Position numbers and translations under genes: made by a program. Below the pieces are notes generated by a model. The model worked only from the letters and a program-made list of their open reading frames with translations, made no database searches and had not been told where the DNA came from. From contig JAOZHK010000203.1 of the NCBI GenBank assembly GCA_026014905.1, positions 1 to 5,882 on the forward strand: a stretch of 5,882 nucleotides of DNA, written 5' to 3'. This DNA is from Candidatus Bathyarchaeota archaeon (GTDB taxonomy: Archaea; Thermoproteota; Bathyarchaeia; RBG-16-48-13; GCA-020355125). Of the stretch, positions 1-5,882 are shown piece by piece. How positions within the stretch are numbered: the stretch's first letter is position 1; each line of letters starts with the position of its first letter.

Positions 1-229
1 TAATCGGCGATAGTGGGATGTCCCGTACTCTTTGTGCGATCCCTTTTTCCCGAAATGTCTTCCCCATCCTATTTAACACGGATTCGATCTTCATCGTGGT
101 TGCCTTGTCAAGGAATATCGATTTGGAATGTAAAAGAGCTTTCTCACGCGCTATACGTTTGGTCGATTGATACACGCAGACTAGTGTTTCATCAGAAAAA
201 CTGCTAACTTGATGCTTCTTGGAGCCCAT
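1..229 (-). CDS. Unrecognised partial reading frame downstream of carB (5' end only)
   Basis: An ATG at 229-227 opens a frame that runs without a stop to the left edge (76 complete codons). It begins MGSKKHQVSSFSDETLVCVY and the visible part ends near RDIPLSPI. The start lies 11 nt after the carB stop on the same strand, and a GAG purine patch sits about 6 nt upstream, so translation as the next cistron of a carB transcript is plausible. The visible part is rich in Lys and Arg (for example STKRIAREK and GKTFREKG), with no signal peptide, membrane segment or cysteine motif. I do not recognise the family, and it does not resemble the start of CarA. A competing open frame exists on the plus strand over 13-207, so coding is not proven. 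Position next to carB and the open frame to the edge are the only support. Confidence 0.45.
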   Translation of the reverse strand, partial: MGSKKHQVSSFSDETLVCVYQSTKRIAREKALLHSKSIFLDKATTMKIESVLNRMGKTFREKGIAQRVRDIPLSPI

Positions 230-240
230 TAAATCTCAGA

Positions 241-3200
241 TCACGCGTGCGCGGCGTGGTATTGCTGAATGGATTTGACAGTAGATTTTCCCGCACAATA
301 CGCGGCAATTCCTCTGACGGAGGCCAGGGCAGCTGTCAATGACGTGATATAAGGTACTTTATATTTGATAGCCGCCTTTCGAATATAAGAATCATCATAC
401 TTGCTCAATTTTCCTGAAGGTGTATTGATCACCAGCTGTATCTCTTTATTTTTAATAGCGTCCGTGATATTCGGTCGGCCTTCATGTTCCTTGAGAATAT
501 GTTCAGAAACGACGTCATAACTGGCCAGAAAAGCCTGAGTCCCTGTAGTAGCCCGTATCTTAAAGCCTAATGTAACAAATTGTCTGGCTACTTCCACCAA
601 TGCGCGCGCGTTTGAACGATCACGCTCAGCGACAGTTATCAGTACCGTTCCCGTGGTCGGCAACGAGTTGACTACCTCTTGTGCTTTCCAATACGCCAGA
701 CCGAAGGATTCAGCGATACCGAGCACTTCACCGGTCGATTTCATTTCAGGTCCGAGCACTGGATCGACTTCGGGAAACATATTGAAGGGAAAGACGGCTT
801 CTTTAACGCCAACGTGTGTAATGTCACGCTGTTGCAGGTTCAACTCTGTTATTGTCTTGCCCATCATTAAACGCGTGGCTAAACTTGCCATTGGTATATT
901 ACACACTTTCGATACCAGAGGTACTGTTCGGGAGGCACGTGGGTTGGCCTCCAGCACATAGACTATGTCTTGGGATATCGCATATTGGATATTCATGACG
1001 CCTGTGACGTTCAACTCGATCGCGATCCGCCGCGTATACTCTTCAATCGTGTCGATATGCGTCTGCTGTAGAGTAACCGGGGGAACAGCACACGCTGCAT
1101 CTCCGGAATGAACACCAGCATACTCAATATGCTCCATCACTGCCGGAATAAAGACGTCACGTCCATCAGATAGAGCATCTGCTTCGGTCTCGATCGCATT
1201 TTCCAGGTACCGATCGATGAGGAGGTGCCGATTCGGTGTGACAGCGACCGCTGCCGCGACATACATTTTCAGCTCATCTTCATCGTGGATGATCTCCATG
1301 CCGCGGCCACCGAGTACGTAGGACGGACGGACGATAAGGGGGTATCCGATACGTTTCGCAACCATCAAGGCCTCTTCAAGATTTCTCGCGATGCCTGACT
1401 CCGGCACTGGAATGCCGAATTTCTTCATCATTTGATTGAAAAGCCCGCGATCCGAGGCGATATCAATCGAGCGAACTGATGTACCCAGAATGTTCACGCC
1501 TGAGTTCTCCAGTTCCGCGGCAATATTGAGGGGAGTTTGTCCGCCGAATTGAACGATGACACCCAGAGGTTTCTCTTTTTGATAAATACTCAAGACGTCC
1601 TCAACGGTCAGCGGCTCGAAATATAATTTATCTGACGTATCGTAGTCGGTCGATACCGTTTCAGGATTACAGTTGACCATGATTGTTTCATAGCCCATTT
1701 CTCGCAGTGCAAAGGCAGCGTGGACACAACAGTAATCAAATTCGATACCCTGACCAATACGGTTTGGCCCGCCCCCTAAAACCATCACCTTCGGACGCTG
1801 GCTCACTACGGTTTGATCCGGCATATTATACGTCGAGTAGTAATATCTCGCATTTTCTGTCCCGCTGACTGGAACAATGTCCCATGATTCCAATAATCCA
1901 AGCGCAACACGTTGTTTACGGATCTCTGCTTCATCGATGGCAAGCAATTTGGCTAAATATTTATCCGCAAAGCCATCTTTCTTCGCCTGAATAAGTACAT
2001 CATCGGGGAGTTTTCTGCCCTTATACCGAATGATTTGCTCTTCTTCATCCACAAGCTGTTTCATTTGCTGGATGAACCAGGGCTTGATAAAGGTCTTCCG
2101 ATACAGCTCTTGGATATCCGCACCTTTACGAAGAGCTTCATACATAATGAATTGCCGTTCACTGGAAGCGTAATTCAGCAGTTTCATTAAATCTTCAAGT
2201 GGTTTTTCATGAAAATCTTTGGCAAATCCCAGCCCGAACCGCCCGATCTCCAGAGACCGGATCGCCTTCTGGAACGCTTCTTTATACGTTTTACCGATAC
2301 TCATCACCTCGCCGACAGCACGCATTTGGGTACCAAGCCGATCCTCAGCGTCACGGAACTTCTCAAACGCCCAGCGGGCAAACTTAACCACTACATAATC
2401 GCCTGAAGGCGTGTATTTTTCCAGGGTCCCTCCTCGCCAGTATGGTAATTCATCCAGCGTCACCCCGACGGCTAATTTGGCTGAAATGAGAGCAATGGGG
2501 AAGCCGGTGGCTTTCGAGGCCAGGGCAGACGAACGTGACGTGCGTGGGTTAATCTCAATTACGACTACCCTTCCGGTTTTCGGGTCGTATGCAAATTGTA
2601 TGTTCGTACCCCCGATAACCCCGATCTTTTCGACTATCTTGTAAGAATACTCCTCGAGGCGTTTTTGCAGCGATTCACTAATCGTCAGCATGGGAGCCGT
2701 ACAGTAAGAATCTCCGGTGTGCACTCCCATCGCATCTACATTTTCAATAAAACATACGGTAATAATCTGGTTTTTAGCATCCCGGATAATTTCCAGTTCC
2801 AGTTCTTCCCACCCCTCCACCGATTCTTCAATTAACACCTGGCCAACTAGACTGGCAGCGATACCGCGACTAGCAATTACGCGTAATTCTTCGACATTAT
2901 ATGCCAGACCTCCGCCGGTACCACCAAGCGTAAAGGCTGGCCGCACAACGACTGGATAACCCAGCTCGGTAGCAATTGATTCAGCATTCTCAACAGTGTA
3001 TGCAACTTTACTCAGAGGTACAGCGATACCAAGTTCAATCATCGTTTCTTTGAAAGCCAAACGGTCTTCACCGCGTCGAATAGCTTCCAGGTCTACACCG
3101 ATGACCTGTACATTATATTTGTCCAAGGCACCACAACTTGCTAAGCTCGAACTGAGGTTAAGTCCGGTTTGTCCACCTAAATTGGGCAGTAAAGCATCTG

Positions 3201-3447
3201 GGCGTTCTTTCTCGATGATTTTAATCATCGTTTCAAGATTGAGGGGCTCAATATACGTGGCATCCGCCATATCGGGGTCGGTCATAATTGTCGCAGGGTT
3301 TGAATTAACTAATACAATCTGATAACCTAACGATTTCAAGGCTTTGCAGGCTTGAGTACCAGAATAATCGAACTCACAAGCTTGCCCAATAACAATCGGT
3401 CCAGAACCAATAATCATAATCTTTGTAATATCACTACGTAAGGGCAT
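241..3447 (-). CDS. carB: Carbamoyl-phosphate synthase large subunit (CarB)
   Basis: This complete 1068-residue protein, close to the 1073 residues of E. coli CarB, makes carbamoyl phosphate from bicarbonate, ammonia (delivered by the glutaminase subunit CarA) and two ATP, feeding pyrimidine and arginine synthesis in the cytoplasm. The first synthetase half covers about 1-400, with GSGPIVIGQACEFDYSG near 14-30, the Gly-rich GGTGGG at 175-180, and the metal/ATP residues Q284, E298 and N300 (IEINPR). A helical oligomerisation segment lies at about 401-550. The second half covers about 551-930, with GGGPNRIGQGIEFDY at 558-572, VLGGRGME at 711-718, and Q821, E833 and N835 (LEANPR). A methylglyoxal-synthase-like allosteric domain occupies about 933-1068. 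The start at 3447 is supported by GGGGGAG six nt upstream and by the family-typical MPLRSDITKI opening. carA is not adjacent: upstream is a divergent gene, downstream an unrelated partial frame. Confidence 0.99.
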   Translation of the reverse strand: MPLRSDITKIMIIGSGPIVIGQACEFDYSGTQACKALKSLGYQIVLVNSNPATIMTDPDMADATYIEPLNLETMIKIIEKERPDALLPNLGGQTGLNLSSSLASCGALDKYNVQVIGVDLEAIRRGEDRLAFKETMIELGIAVPLSKVAYTVENAESIATELGYPVVVRPAFTLGGTGGGLAYNVEELRVIASRGIAASLVGQVLIEESVEGWEELELEIIRDAKNQIITVCFIENVDAMGVHTGDSYCTAPMLTISESLQKRLEEYSYKIVEKIGVIGGTNIQFAYDPKTGRVVVIEINPRTSRSSALASKATGFPIALISAKLAVGVTLDELPYWRGGTLEKYTPSGDYVVVKFARWAFEKFRDAEDRLGTQMRAVGEVMSIGKTYKEAFQKAIRSLEIGRFGLGFAKDFHEKPLEDLMKLLNYASSERQFIMYEALRKGADIQELYRKTFIKPWFIQQMKQLVDEEEQIIRYKGRKLPDDVLIQAKKDGFADKYLAKLLAIDEAEIRKQRVALGLLESWDIVPVSGTENARYYYSTYNMPDQTVVSQRPKVMVLGGGPNRIGQGIEFDYCCVHAAFALREMGYETIMVNCNPETVSTDYDTSDKLYFEPLTVEDVLSIYQKEKPLGVIVQFGGQTPLNIAAELENSGVNILGTSVRSIDIASDRGLFNQMMKKFGIPVPESGIARNLEEALMVAKRIGYPLIVRPSYVLGGRGMEIIHDEDELKMYVAAAVAVTPNRHLLIDRYLENAIETEADALSDGRDVFIPAVMEHIEYAGVHSGDAACAVPPVTLQQTHIDTIEEYTRRIAIELNVTGVMNIQYAISQDIVYVLEANPRASRTVPLVSKVCNIPMASLATRLMMGKTITELNLQQRDITHVGVKEAVFPFNMFPEVDPVLGPEMKSTGEVLGIAESFGLAYWKAQEVVNSLPTTGTVLITVAERDRSNARALVEVARQFVTLGFKIRATTGTQAFLASYDVVSEHILKEHEGRPNITDAIKNKEIQLVINTPSGKLSKYDDSYIRKAAIKYKVPYITSLTAALASVRGIAAYCAGKSTVKSIQQYHAAHA

Positions 3448-3598
3448 TGTCGTCTCCCCCTTTTGATATATCTCTACTCATTTCCGTTTTATTCTTTACC
3501 CCAGATATGGATGTCACGTATTAAGCTAACTGTGAACACGTGCGTATCGAAAGTTTTTACTAGTCAGACCTCCTTAGTATTCCCAAGGTGTAACCGCG
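3448..3598. promoter_or_regulatory. Divergent intergenic region between carB and the zinc-ribbon gene
   Basis: These 151 bp separate two divergently transcribed genes, so promoters for both are expected here. No strong sigma-70 match is visible. For the plus strand the best pair I can find is TTTACC at 3495-3500 and TATTAA at 3519-3524, with 18 nt between them. For carB, GTGACA (3517-3512) with AATAAA (3493-3488) is similarly weak. The carB ribosome binding site is GGGGGAG at 3460-3454. The plus-strand gene has AAGGTG at 3585-3590, eight nt before its ATG. A full-length CCTCCTT lies at 3569-3575. No convincing attenuator or riboswitch fold was seen by eye. Confidence 0.4.
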
Positions 3599-4573
3599 AT
3601 GCCTTACTGTGCAATTTGCCAAGCGCATCGACCTGACCCTGCAGTATTCTGTCCCGAGTGTGGACAACGTCTAGAACCCCCTCCACTCCCATCATTCGAC
3701 ATCAATGTCCATCTGCAGCAACTCCAACAGCACGGCTGGTTACGGATCAAACTCCGCCAAGATAGCGATAAAACCAAGCCCCGGCGCTACAAGCAAGAGG
3801 CATGGAATGCCACCAAGTATCTGGAGGACATCTGGCGGGCCTTAAACCGTGGCGGATTCTCCTATTTCACCCATATCGGGGAAGAACACCAGGAAACGTT
3901 CACCACCGGAGTCATCCTCACCACCAAGCACGCCATCACGTCTCGCGAAAAAGCCCCCATTCTCCTACCCACCGAACGCCTCCAGAAAGTCGCCGATATT
4001 CAAACTAAGAGCGCGACCGGGCAGCTCTGCTTCACGGGGCACCGCTTCCTCTACCAGTACACGATGCTTGAAATGGCGATGTCCCGCTCCGATGAGGTGG
4101 GCAAACACTTCATCTACACTCATCCCCTACTCTCCATCTGGATCAAACCCGATTTCACAGAACTCCTCCAATTGACCAGAAGTCCCGCCATACGCGAAAC
4201 GGGAACCTTCCGAAAAAAACAGTATCGACGCATGACCTTTCGTGTCAATGAAGTGAAACGGCCCAGACGCCGCCAACCCCACGCCGTCTTCTGTGGCTAT
4301 CTCTGGGATGGACCCGATGGCTCACACGTAGATGAGGATGCACAATACGCCTTCGCAACCCCCGACCCACTCCTCTCCGCAGAACAATTCGCCCTGGAAC
4401 TCCGGGAATTGATCCGCCAAGCCAAACCCACACCCATCACCGACCTCATTGCTTATACGTACCACTGTCACGCACGCCCTGATGCCCTCATCGCGACCGA
4501 TCCGTCCGCAGGTATCCGACATATGCAGGAACATCCCTACGCCCACTGGAGTACCTTTCCCATCATCGTGTAA
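3599..4573 (+). CDS. Zinc-ribbon protein of unknown function
   Basis: This 324-residue protein is not one I recognise. The N-terminus holds a clear four-cysteine zinc ribbon: C4-x2-C7, ten residues, then C18-x2-C21 (CAIC and CPECG), followed by a proline-rich linker at 26-32. The remainder looks like a soluble globular domain with no signal peptide or membrane segment. It is rich in aromatic residues and histidine, has a strongly basic stretch at about 205-225 (FRKKQYRR, then KRPRRR), and has an acidic patch at about 242-248. The basic patch plus ribbon could suit nucleic-acid or protein binding, but this is inference. The ATG is supported by AAGGTG eight nt upstream and by the ribbon starting immediately after it. 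The coding strand is unusually C-rich: 4381-4440 has 23 C to 10 G, against 12 C to 17 G in 4921-4980 of the next gene. This could reflect foreign origin. It stands alone between carB (divergent) and the aldolase (102 bp downstream). Confidence 0.85.
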   Translation: MPYCAICQAHRPDPAVFCPECGQRLEPPPLPSFDINVHLQQLQQHGWLRIKLRQDSDKTKPRRYKQEAWNATKYLEDIWRALNRGGFSYFTHIGEEHQETFTTGVILTTKHAITSREKAPILLPTERLQKVADIQTKSATGQLCFTGHRFLYQYTMLEMAMSRSDEVGKHFIYTHPLLSIWIKPDFTELLQLTRSPAIRETGTFRKKQYRRMTFRVNEVKRPRRRQPHAVFCGYLWDGPDGSHVDEDAQYAFATPDPLLSAEQFALELRELIRQAKPTPITDLIAYTYHCHARPDALIATDPSAGIRHMQEHPYAHWSTFPIIV

Positions 4574-4675
4574 TCCACACACCCAGTAACCGTGCAAACT
4601 CTTCGCGCGCGCGATGTGCAAAACCATATTATTAAGTATTGAACTGTAACCAATTTATAGTGAGGTTATTCGAGT
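4574..4675 (+). promoter_or_regulatory. Gap upstream of the aldolase, probably holding its promoter
   Basis: This 102-bp gap has a 12-nt palindrome of alternating C and G at 4603-4614, then an AT-rich stretch at 4625-4660, then GAGG at 4662-4665, ten nt before the aldolase ATG. TATTAT at 4627-4632 matches five of six bases of a -10 box, but the expected -35 position falls on the CG palindrome and shows no consensus. No hairpin with a T run that would terminate the preceding gene was found. Whether the aldolase has its own promoter or reads through from the zinc-ribbon gene cannot be decided. Confidence 0.3.
4603..4614. repeat. 12-nt alternating-CG palindrome, upstream copy
   Basis: TCGCGCGCGCGA is a perfect self-complementary palindrome containing five consecutive CG steps. 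It lies in the gap before the aldolase and has a near-twin of the same length and core at 5473-5484 after that gene. It could be a protein-binding site, a small hairpin or a chance product of local composition; nothing in the window decides between these. Confidence 0.45.
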
Positions 4676-5425
4676 ATGAGCAGTGTTAAAGATATATTGA
4701 AGGCTGGTAAGACCGCTATTGGGACGGGTGCTTCGTTAACAAGTCCTGTAGCATTCTTGGCTGATGCAGGCTTTGACTTTCTCTTCTTTGATACTCAACA
4801 CTCGCCTGTGGCTATCAAAGAATTGCACCCACAAATCCGCGCGATGAGGGGCAAAAGTGCGATTCCGATTATTCGAGTCGGAGGGAACGATCCAGCGCTT
4901 ATCTGCTACGCCCTCGACATTGGAGCCAAGGGCATAATCATACCTATGGTGAACTCAAAGGAGGAAGCTATATCCGCGGTCCGTAGTTGTAAATATGCAC
5001 CTGAAGGGATTCGAAGTGCAGCTGGCATGCGAGGTGACTGGGGAGAATTCACGAGCTTTGGTGAATACGCATCCACCGTCAATAACAATGTATTAGTGCT
5101 TCCTATGATAGAAACAGTGGAAGCGGTAAACAATATCGATGAGATTCTTTCGGTACCTGGCATTGATGTGGCGTTGGTTGGACCGCTAGACCTCTCAATT
5201 AGTATGGGCATTCCGGAGGATTTTCTGAGCACCAAATATCAAGAAACCTTAGATCAGATCGTTACCGCTTGCACAACAGCCGGGGTTGCCCCGGGCATAT
5301 GGTTCATCCCCGGAGGTCAAGACCCTAACGATTTTATTGCGAGAGGATTCAGGATATTCACCCTGCCGTGGAATCAGTGGGCTACCAATGGGATCAAAAA
5401 CGCGCTCGCGAAGATTAAACGTTAA
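4676..5425 (+). CDS. HpcH/HpaI-family class II aldolase
   Basis: This 249-residue protein has the length and motif order of the HpcH/HpaI aldolase family: metal-dependent, pyruvate-type TIM-barrel enzymes that cleave 2-keto-3-deoxy or 4-hydroxy-2-keto acids to pyruvate and an aldehyde. Aligned by eye to E. coli HpcH, D39 and H42 (DTQH) match the catalytic Asp-His pair, R67 (IRVGGNDP) the substrate-binding arginine, and E146 (MIET) and D172 (GPLDLSISMG) the two metal ligands. GAKGIIIPMV at 83-92 and KYAPEGIRS at 106-114 are family-typical. The usual Glu of the DxEH motif is Gln here (Q41). There is no signal peptide, so it should be cytoplasmic. The ATG is preceded by GAGG at ten nt spacing. 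The substrate is unknown; candidates are keto-deoxy sugar acids, or aromatic-degradation intermediates as in HpcH itself. The convergent enolase-superfamily gene favours the sugar-acid option, by inference. Confidence 0.94.
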   Translation: MSSVKDILKAGKTAIGTGASLTSPVAFLADAGFDFLFFDTQHSPVAIKELHPQIRAMRGKSAIPIIRVGGNDPALICYALDIGAKGIIIPMVNSKEEAISAVRSCKYAPEGIRSAAGMRGDWGEFTSFGEYASTVNNNVLVLPMIETVEAVNNIDEILSVPGIDVALVGPLDLSISMGIPEDFLSTKYQETLDQIVTACTTAGVAPGIWFIPGGQDPNDFIARGFRIFTLPWNQWATNGIKNALAKIKR

Positions 5426-5462
5426 GATCAATGGTGACAAGTTCTACGCGCGTGAATGTGAC

Positions 5463-5495
5463 TAACCCCCTCACGCGCGCGCGTATGAGGGGTTA
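5463..5495. terminator. GC-rich hairpin between convergent genes, possible bidirectional terminator
   Basis: The arm TAACCCCCTCA (5463-5473) pairs with TGAGGGGTTA (5486-5495): seven uninterrupted pairs next to the loop, then one bulged C and three A-T pairs. The 12-nt loop is alternating CG, so the tip could fold further. It lies 38 nt after the aldolase stop and 26 nt before the end of the enolase-superfamily gene, where a shared terminator is expected. Neither side has a T run, so it is not a classical intrinsic terminator. It may act with Rho or as a 3'-end stabiliser. Confidence 0.5.
5473..5484. repeat. 12-nt alternating-CG palindrome, downstream copy
   Basis: ACGCGCGCGCGT is perfectly self-complementary and shares its ten-base core with the palindrome at 4603-4614. 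It forms most of the loop of the hairpin at 5463-5495. A shorter relative, ACGCGCGT, lies 19 nt upstream at 5446-5453. Together they put a cluster of CG palindromes in the gap between the two convergent genes. Confidence 0.45.
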
Positions 5496-5520
5496 ATTGA
5501 TGTACGGCCCTTCGAATTGC

Positions 5521-5882
5521 TTATGGATACTTCCGATATCTATCTCCTATTTCATAGGTGTGGCCTTGGCGTTCTGATTGGTAAGGGTATTGATCTAGAA
5601 TTTCTTCTTTGACTCTACCGATCCCGAGGCCTGGGGCCGTCGAGGGGATAATGTACCCATTCTCTATTGTGATGGGGACTTCGATGATGTCGCGCTCTAA
5701 TGTATTAGTATCAGCTGGTGAGTTACCCATCATTTCGATACCTTCTTGTGCGAGGACATTCGGGCAGGTCACATCAAGCTGGATATTAGCTGCTGCTGCA
5801 ACGGGTCCACAATGCATCCAAGGGGCGATCTGAGCATAATACGCTTCAGCCATCCCGGCAATTTTTTTCGCTTCTAGTATTC
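5521..5882 (-). CDS. Enolase-superfamily (mandelate racemase / sugar-acid dehydratase-like) enzyme, C-terminal part
   Basis: The frame is open from the right edge to a TAA at 5523-5521, giving the last 119 residues of what is normally a protein of about 370-400. It enters as ILEAKKIAGMAEAYYAQIAP. IAGMAEAY is identical to the same region of E. coli D-galactonate dehydratase as I recall it, and the following GPVAAAANIQLD fits the last barrel strand of that group. The end carries the family's closing pattern, a PITIENGYI segment then PGLGIG, which belongs to the capping domain. The Lys/Asp/Glu/His catalytic residues on earlier barrel strands are outside the window, so the reaction cannot be assigned; acid-sugar dehydration or a racemase/cycloisomerase activity are possible. 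Where E. coli has APHCPLGP, this protein has APWMHCGP, moving the histidine by two positions. It converges on the aldolase gene, so the two are not one operon. An internal ATG at 5853 is not the start, since the homology continues upstream of it. Confidence 0.93.
   Translation of the reverse strand, partial: ILEAKKIAGMAEAYYAQIAPWMHCGPVAAAANIQLDVTCPNVLAQEGIEMMGNSPADTNTLERDIIEVPITIENGYIIPSTAPGLGIGRVKEEILDQYPYQSERQGHTYEIGDRYRKYP

Noticed and set aside
13..207. Plus-strand open frame of 64 codons with a GTG start
   Set aside because: No ribosome binding site or recognisable product. The minus-strand frame over the same region has better context, directly after carB, and stays open to the edge.
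653..961. Plus-strand open frame of 102 codons inside carB
   Set aside because: It lies antisense to strongly conserved CarB sequence and has no family-like product; a shadow of carB.
2996..3322. Plus-strand open frame of 108 codons inside the carB 5' half
   Set aside because: Antisense shadow of a conserved domain with low-complexity, Ser-rich content.
3567..3575. AAGGAGGTC on the minus strand, a near-perfect ribosome binding site that might precede a carB leader peptide
   Set aside because: No ATG, GTG or TTG follows within a usable distance (the next bases are TGACTAG), so no leader peptide is supported.
4322..4627. Minus-strand open frame overlapping the end of the zinc-ribbon gene
   Set aside because: The opposite strand has a zinc-binding motif and a well-placed ribosome binding site; this frame has neither, and its Gly/Val/Arg-rich product reflects the C-rich coding strand opposite.
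4906..5235. Minus-strand open frame of 109 codons inside the aldolase gene
   Set aside because: The plus strand encodes the catalytic and metal-binding motifs of a known family throughout this stretch.
5609..5833. Plus-strand open frame of 74 codons opposite the enolase-superfamily gene
   Set aside because: Shadow of a frame with clear family motifs on the minus strand.
1..5882. Possible mobile element, CRISPR array or RNA gene
   Set aside because: No spaced direct repeats, transposase or integrase motifs, terminal inverted repeats, tRNA cloverleaf or rRNA segments were seen on either strand.

Overview
This is a bacterial chromosomal segment of moderate base composition: tightly packed protein genes, short intergenic gaps, and Shine-Dalgarno-like purine runs before the starts that can be judged. 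No RNA gene, CRISPR array, insertion sequence or phage module was seen. The phylum cannot be fixed from sequence alone. The CarB resembles the form I recall from Clostridia and spirochaete-type bacteria more than the E. coli form. An HpcH/HpaI aldolase beside an enolase-superfamily enzyme recalls sugar-acid-degrading environmental bacteria (for example Poribacteria or SAR202-type Chloroflexota), but that is a weak guess.

Layout. Positions 1-229 (minus) hold the 5' end of an unrecognised reading frame that leaves the window on the left; it starts 11 nt after the carB stop. Positions 241-3447 (minus) are a complete carB, the large subunit of carbamoyl-phosphate synthase. No carA is visible: the upstream side is a 151-bp divergent intergenic region, and the partial frame downstream does not look like CarA. 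Positions 3599-4573 (plus) encode a 324-residue protein of unknown function with an N-terminal four-cysteine zinc ribbon; its coding strand is unusually C-rich. Positions 4676-5425 (plus) encode an HpcH/HpaI-family class II aldolase with its catalytic residues in place. Positions 5521-5882 (minus) are the C-terminal third of an enolase-superfamily (mandelate racemase / sugar-acid dehydratase-like) enzyme that leaves the window on the right. It converges on the aldolase across a 95-bp gap containing a strong hairpin.

How the genes fit together. CarB makes carbamoyl phosphate for pyrimidine and arginine synthesis and is a housekeeping gene. The aldolase and the enolase-superfamily enzyme could be consecutive steps of an acid-sugar pathway, with dehydration to a 2-keto-3-deoxy acid followed by retro-aldol cleavage, although they are not co-transcribed. 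The zinc-ribbon gene has no evident link to either side. I do not see a convincing new multi-gene system. The features most worth a second look are the orphan zinc-ribbon protein, the two 12-nt alternating-CG palindromes in the gaps flanking the aldolase, and the separation of carB from carA.
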